From contig NC_064754.1 in the NCBI RefSeq assembly GCF_011397635.1, positions 31,352,543 to 31,416,542 of the forward strand: a DNA stretch of 64,000 bases, written 5' to 3'. Both the position numbers and the translations under genes were made by a program. Every line of letters begins with the position of its first letter. Position 1 is the stretch's first letter. Under the pieces are notes generated by a model, which had not been told where the DNA came from, did no database searches, and saw nothing but the letters and a program-made list of their open reading frames with translations. Source of the stretch: Epinephelus fuscoguttatus (lineage: Eukaryota > Chordata > Actinopteri > Perciformes > Serranidae). Shown piece after piece: positions 59,201-64,000 of the stretch.

Positions 59201-62200
59201 TCAGTTTTGGGACCTGTTCTGTTCACCCTGTAAATGCTGCCCCTGGGCCAGATAACAGATCATCACAACTTCTCTTTCCATATCTACGCAGATGACACAC
59301 AGCTCTACCTGTCTTTTAAACCCTCTGACACCAATAAATTAGCATCTCTTCATAGTTGCTTGTGTGATATAAAAAGTTGGATGTCCCAAAACGTCTTAAA
59401 ATTCAACTCTGAAAAGACAGAAGTTCTCATCATTGGCCCTGAACATATGTCAAAAGCAAATTCAGCCACTCATCAGCCCCCCTCACTCACAAACCTCTGT
59501 GTTATTCTGGACAGTGATTTGACCCTGGAGCAACATGTATATAAAGTAGTCTAGTCTTGTTTTTACCAGCTGAGGAACATCTCCAAATGTAGGTTACTTC
59601 TGTCCTTAAGTAACACAGAGAAAATCATACATGCTCTTATATTCTCTCACCGTGATTACTGTAATGCCTTGTTAACCTGCCTAAACAATCGATCTATATA
59701 TCAGCTCAAAATCATTCAAAATTCAGCAGCTGCCCTTCTGACCAAAACAGAATGATCCTTACACATTACACCTATTTTGGCCTCCCTGCATTGGCTTCCT
59801 GTCTCTGTCAGAATTCATTTTTAAGTTCTTTTAATCGCATACAAGGCTCTCAATGATCGGGCACCAGAGTATATCCAATCCTGGCTACTCCACTTAAAGT
59901 TGCCCAGCTCTGCCACTACTGTTTACAAGCGTTAATGATGGTATTTGGTCCAGAGACGAGAACTACAAGAGCAAGGACAGAACTAAATTGTCTTCATATA
60001 ATTCATGTCTAGTTAAAACATGATATATCCGCTCTGTGTTGCACCTACACAGAAGCTATCTCTCCTCTTATTCCCTGGACATTGTGTGAACATTGGTGTC
60101 AACAACAGGGGGTTATTAAGAGTTCAGCTGCACAGTGAACTAGATTTCCTTTTTTGAATGTATTCTTAAACCCCAAACAAACATCTCACCCGAATGTCCT
60201 CCAGCTTGTACTCCAGAAGGCTTCCATCAGGCTCGTCTAATCCCGGCCACTCTTCATCTCCACCCACATCTCCTCCCTGACCCTCGATGATGATCTCAAA
60301 GAACACCATCTTCTCTGAGAAGCGACTGAAGCTGTTGTCAAAACAGATTTCGTAGTCTCCCTCCACCGTGGGCTCCACCCTGGAACAACAGGAAATGAAG
60401 TCAAAGATAAACAGACAGATCCAACACCGCTGGCTCGGTAATATGAAATATAATCGAGGATGAGTGAGGTCGCACTGACACGTGGACTCCGTCAGAGCGT
60501 CGAGACTCAAATACAAGCTGGCTGCCTTCTGGAGAGATGACGGTGAAGTCAACATCCATACCAGCACCTGCTATCACCTGGATGTGCACACACAAATACA
60601 AACACACACTGAGCAACAAGCTCACACGAAGAAGATTTTGAGATTATGTTTGTTCATTAGATAATGACAAAAGAGATAAAGACAGAAAAATACCGTATGT
60701 GAAGAAAGACAGGGGTATAACATGCACCAAAGGTCCCCACCTTGGGTGGTACAGGCACGTTGTAGTCACATGGTGTGCGTCTTAACCACTACACCACCAG
60801 GATGCCCCAGGTCAAACATTTCCAAGAGAGACTATGTGTGCATTTTAAGAGAGAGTGTACTGTCGTCTCTTGGATTGAGACTCTCCCACTTAACAAACAC
60901 ACCACTGACTAATAGGCTAGAACTTTACATTACAAGACGTGTCCCTGTGTACGTAAGTGTTTAATTGTTTTATGTGGTGCTGGAAGTAGAGCTGAAATAA
61001 TTAAAAAATGCTCCAAAGTCACTATTTTTAGCATTTCGAGCTCATTTTCTTTGCCTTCTGTTACAGTAAATTGATTTTATCTGGATTTTGGACAGGTTTT
61101 TGGCCACAACAAGCAATCTGGGACATTACGGTGGACATTTTTCTTTATTTTCTGACATTTTTCATGACTAATGGAAAATAAATACTCTGCAGATTATTGG
61201 ATTTTGAAAATATCTGTTGGCTGCAGTGGTAGACTTTTGACTTCCCTGTGCAAACGGAGCTCCTGTAGCTTGGGGGGGCAGCTGCTCAGAACCACTCAAA
61301 AGTGTTAAATTAACTCTAATGAGCGTGCATCCTGTTCAGTAAATGAGCACTGAGAGCAGACTTTAACATTCTGCTGCTGACCTTTGAATAGCTGAAAGTA
61401 GTGTCTGATGAAATGCCAGACAACAGCCATTTGGTTTCCCTCTCCTCACCCACTCAGTTCAACCAAAACTTGTCTGCTACCAGGAAACTACAATTGTCAT
61501 AGTGTCTGTAGTTTTCCTGGTCTGCTGCAGGAACAACCTGCTGGATGATCAGAGGCTACCAGGATCTGAAACTTTCAGACATAGTTACATACACATAGTG
61601 ACTCATTGAAACTTGGCATGAGCAATGTGTGTATTATCTCATTTCCTGTGGAGTATTTTGCTATCTCTGATCTGTATGTGGGTGTGTGGGTGTGTGTGTG
61701 TGTGAAGCTCGTGCGGTCATCTCTGTCGGGAAGTCATTATTTGATTGCAGTCTGCAGCTACTAGATAAATACAGTTTAATTTGAAGTTGTGGACTTTTTT
61801 TTTTGATTCACAGTTTCTGGAAAATGTGAGCTACAGTCACGCGGTTATTATATTTGTCGCGTTAACTCCCACGATATAAAGTTAATGGAGGAAGCTGTCA
61901 TTAACTGCAGTTATAGGGTATGCTCATAGACTACCAGCATGTCAGCTAGCTAAAGGGATAACGGTATGTTAGCCATTAGCGTGTCCCTGTATCGCTGGTG
62001 TAAACCTTCAACATATAGCATGTAAATGTGAACACAGTGAGTGATTATGTGTGACCACACACACACACACAAACACACACACAGTTACCTGATATTCGAC
62101 CTCCATCGTACCATTCTTTACTGCTGTCTGAAAGAAACACTCGGATCTTCCGGCTTGCAGCAGAAACGTAAACTCGCTGTCTAGGCTCTGTCCGAAACAG

Positions 62201-62286
62201 CTCACAGACCCTAAACACCACCCCAACACTACTGCGAGGACGAGCAGTCGCCCTCCGCTCGCCTCTTTCCTCCGGAGAAGGTCCAT
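56231..62286 (-). CDS. tmed1: TMED1, p24-family cargo receptor (5 exons)
   Basis: Complete type I membrane protein of 234 aa (human 227), exons 62286-62089, 60577-60480, 60379-60190, 56555-56388 and 56281-56231. p24 proteins cycle between ER and Golgi and load cargo into COPII/COPI vesicles. The leader is about residues 12-30 ([19 protein letters not shown]). The GOLD domain about 36-140 has C50 and C111 for the conserved disulfide and a possible N-glycosylation site N58 (NGT). A coiled region [20 protein letters not shown] leads to [10 protein letters not shown], a p24 signature, then the membrane helix about 200-221 and the short tail [22 protein letters not shown] and CFDNSFS match TMED1 rather than other TMEDs. 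The start at 62286 is chosen because it directly precedes the leader; the frame stays open 50 codons upstream. It is convergent with dnm2, as in human. Confidence 0.95.
56388..56555 (-). CDS. tmed1: tmed1 exon 4 (coiled coil, membrane helix)
   Basis: Fifty-six codons from ESMDSLHRR to VALTQ, containing RAFEARDRN. Donor CAG|GTAAAC. Confidence 0.96.
56556..60189 (-). other. tmed1: tmed1 intron 3 with LINE insertion
   Basis: 3.6 kb intron. Its distal half is occupied by an L2-like LINE relic on the opposite strand. No further tmed1 exon seen. Confidence 0.6.
58560..59940 (+). mobile_element. L2-like LINE reverse-transcriptase relic
   Basis: Broken frames give [35 protein letters not shown] and [14 protein letters not shown] (the catalytic YADD block), followed by the C-terminal NSAAALL and LHWLPV-like text. 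Several stops and shifts show it is inactive. It lies antisense in tmed1 intron 3. Confidence 0.85.
60190..60379 (-). CDS. tmed1: tmed1 exon 3 (GOLD end)
   Basis: Encodes [20 protein letters not shown] through [10 protein letters not shown]. Acceptor TTGTTCCAG, donor CGG|GTGAGA. Confidence 0.96.
60480..60577 (-). CDS. tmed1: tmed1 exon 2 (GOLD)
   Basis: Encodes [20 protein letters not shown] through RRSDGVH plus two bases. Donor GT|GTCAGT in phase 2. Confidence 0.95.
60718..60811 (-). mobile_element. tRNA-derived SINE fragment
   Basis: On the minus strand it reads GGGGCATCCTGGTGGTGTAG TGGTTAAGAC, which resembles a tRNA A-box region, followed by CACCATGTGACTACAACGTG. The B box is eroded. It lies in tmed1 intron 1. 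Confidence 0.5.
62057..62082. repeat. (CA)n by the tmed1 exon 1 donor
   Basis: About 12 CA units (one interruption) next to the first 5' splice site of tmed1. Confidence 0.88.
62089..62286 (-). CDS. tmed1: tmed1 exon 1 (leader, GOLD start)
   Basis: Sixty-six codons, [12 protein letters not shown] through MEVEYQ, phase 0, donor CAG|GTAACT. The CA repeat 62057-62082 follows within seven bases of the donor. Confidence 0.93.
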
Positions 62287-62460
62287 GGTGAAGATATTTC
62301 CACACACAGGGCTATCTAAGTTCAGCCATCTCCTTTGCATCCCTCTTCCGCAGCAGAACTTTGCGATGACGCGATTGGCTGGAGGCGACGATGGTGCGAG
62401 CCAATCAGAGGAGGAAGAGTAGCAATCCTCCTCCAATCACTGCAGGGCTGAGGTGTTCAC
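62287..62460 (-). promoter_or_regulatory. tmed1: tmed1 5' UTR and promoter region
   Basis: CG-rich DNA directly upstream of the tmed1 start, with ATTGGC/CCAATC-type CCAAT boxes (CGCGATTGGCTGG at about 62371 and AGCCAATCAGAGG at about 62399) and no TATA box. This is consistent with constitutive expression. Confidence 0.5.
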
Positions 62461-62757
62461 TCAGAAACCGTGATCCCCCACCTGGTGCCACTGTATGGAG
62501 GATCATTCAGTACCTGATGGCGTCATTTAAAGGTTAAATCATAATGTGGTTATGTTTTTCAGATTAGTATACGTCGATAGCACTAATCAGAACAACAGCT
62601 GGGTTGCCAGGTTGTGAAAATTCTGTCTTGCAGGTGCATCAGATATGGACAGGAAATTTTACTTTGCAGCTACATCTTTTGTGGTTATGAAGCAGCTGTT
62701 GTTGTTGAAACAAACGTGTTGAATAAACTTTAATGAACTGTGCAACCTATAGTCAGT

Positions 62758-62880
62758 GGGGCCCCCAGAAAACTTTCATAGGGGTGACCACACGGGGCCA
62801 CTGAAAAATCCCCCAAACCAAAACATCTGCTCTTACGTATGCTGGAATTCACATATGCTGTTGAAGCATAAGCAAAAACT
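62758..62880 (+). repeat. Dispersed repeat, second copy
   Basis: Shares CCCCCAGAAA, TTTCATAGGGGTG and a trailing TGTTGAAG with 10350-10445 in the same orientation. Confidence 0.55.
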
Positions 62881-63019
62881 GTGTCAGTATTAGAGTTAAG
62901 GAACTGCATAATGATATACTTTGGTTCCTTATTTTACAGTTAATATTACAAATTTGCTGAAGTGCATACACAATACCAGCAGAGTTAAAATGTGAGTACC
63001 ACAATCCTGTTTAATATAG

Positions 63020-63690
63020 TATGTATCATTATGTAACTGGTGGACTCTAGTGTCGTCTGCGTTGTGTTGATATGAAGAGGCCCAGAACGTGGATATCTTT
63101 GGAGGCGACCTCCGTTTATTCCTGACAACTTTAACAGCAAGAGGTAAAAACAAAATCCTCTGTCAATTTCGACCATACAACTCGAGCCCCTCTCCCATGG
63201 AGTACAACAGCAAAAATGGCAGCCATGTTACATTCAATTCAGTACAATAAAACACAGAAAATATACCTGACAGCAAGAGGTAAAAACAAAATCCTCCGTC
63301 AATTACGACCATATAACTCCAGCCCTTACACAAATTAGGTGACACAGGGAAATGTTTGCATATTATACAATAAGTTTAGGCTGAAAAACCTATAGCTTAA
63401 CAGCACCAAAACAAAACAAAAATACTACAAGAGCAATGTCGTTTACCTCTCCCATGGAGTACAACAGCAAAAGGGGAGAGGTAAGGCAGGAGATACCCCT
63501 TTATAGGTTGGGTCCCTCCAAAGGTGAACGTAGGGGTACAGAAACTGACTATCAAACACTCCAGATCTTGACTATGGAGGCCTAAGCGTGTCAGGTAACT
63601 GGAACTAATTTTGTGCAATTATAATTGCTAAAATTACAAATGTACATTTGACTTTGTCACACATATCACTGCTGTATAATTGACCCTGTT
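63020..63690 (+). repeat. Dispersed repeat, copy 2 (partly duplicated)
   Basis: Matches 17476-18020 along its length. Within this copy CTCTCCCATGGAGTACAACA occurs twice (about 63189 and 63449), as does AGCAAGAGGTAAAAACAAAA (about 63132 and 63273), so part of it has been duplicated in tandem. Confidence 0.75.
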
Positions 63691-64000
63691 ACATATATAC
63701 ATGTCAGAGGTGATATGCAAAGCCAATTGTACTGGGGCCATGGCAAAAGTGTGCATTTAAGTAAGTAAAAGCTTTGCCATTTGCTCGTGTCCCCCAACAA
63801 AAATAACTGAACTTTGACTTTATTGTCTTTAAGAAGCTGCAGTGCATGGTAACTTGTAAAACTAGACAACCTAAGGTATCCATCGGCACCATCCATGTCA
63901 GCTTGTTGGAAGACGGTTAAATAATGCTCCAAAGTTAGGCTAAATTATTGGGAAAAACTGGCATGGCCATTTTCAAGGGTCCCTTGAACTCTTTCCTCAG

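Larger units (their letters stand above)
60578..62088 (-). other. tmed1: tmed1 intron 1
   Basis: 1.5 kb, holding the SINE fragment and a CA/TG stretch at about 61677-61704. No other exon recognised. Confidence 0.5.
62461..64000. other. Intergenic DNA upstream of tmed1
   Basis: Contains dispersed repeats (62758-62880, matching 10350-10470, and 63020-63690) and no gene-like frame. Confidence 0.5.

Noticed and set aside
58552-59554. Active reverse transcriptase gene
   Set aside because: The YADD block is present but the coding text is split by stops and frameshifts, so it is a dead L2-like LINE.

Overview
The window is nuclear DNA of a bony fish, probably a percomorph teleost. It has vertebrate GT-AG split genes, abundant CA/TG microsatellites and teleost-type transposon relics (L2, L1, hAT, THAP-type DNA transposon, tRNA-derived SINE). 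There is no prokaryotic, organellar or viral content. About 13% or less is coding.

Layout. (1) 0.15-17.1 kb, + strand: a tandem cluster of three CD300/CMRF35-like (pIgR-like) receptor units. Gene A (152-4695) and gene B (6154-10245) each have a signal peptide, one V-type Ig domain, a stalk, a transmembrane exon and a cytoplasmic tail with ITIM tyrosines. Unit C (12511-17106) keeps an intact stalk, transmembrane and ITIM/ITSM tail, but its Ig exon survives only as a stopped remnant. All internal exons are phase 1-1, except the last junction of unit C. (2) 17.1-27.0 kb: gene-free, transposon-rich DNA ending in a 2.45 kb minisatellite of 32-bp units (24148-26605) that stops about 0.5 kb before the next gene. 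(3) 27.16-51.90 kb, + strand: a complete dynamin-2 gene (dnm2). It has 20 constitutive coding exons if the 10a/10b pair is counted once, mutually exclusive exons 10a and 10b, the 12-nt GEIL microexon, two GC-AG introns and a candidate alternative terminal exon at 53392-53431. (4) 62.29-56.23 kb, - strand: a complete five-exon tmed1 (p24 family, GOLD domain), tail-to-tail with dnm2. (5) 62.4-64 kb: upstream of tmed1, with a second copy of a repeat also found at 17.5 kb.

The dnm2-tmed1 convergent pair matches the gene order I know from human 19p13.2. The two act on membrane traffic: dynamin-2 cuts endocytic and Golgi vesicles, and TMED1 is a cargo receptor of the early secretory pathway. The receptor cluster is a separate, fast-evolving immune block whose tails predict inhibitory (SHP-recruiting) signalling.

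I see no wholly new biological system. The most noteworthy items are the candidate dnm2 terminal exon, the Ig-less ITIM unit C, the minisatellite with an 11-unit internal duplication, and several nested transposons whose target-site duplications can be read directly. All exon boundaries come from reading splice sites, reading phase and remembered protein families; no alignment was run.
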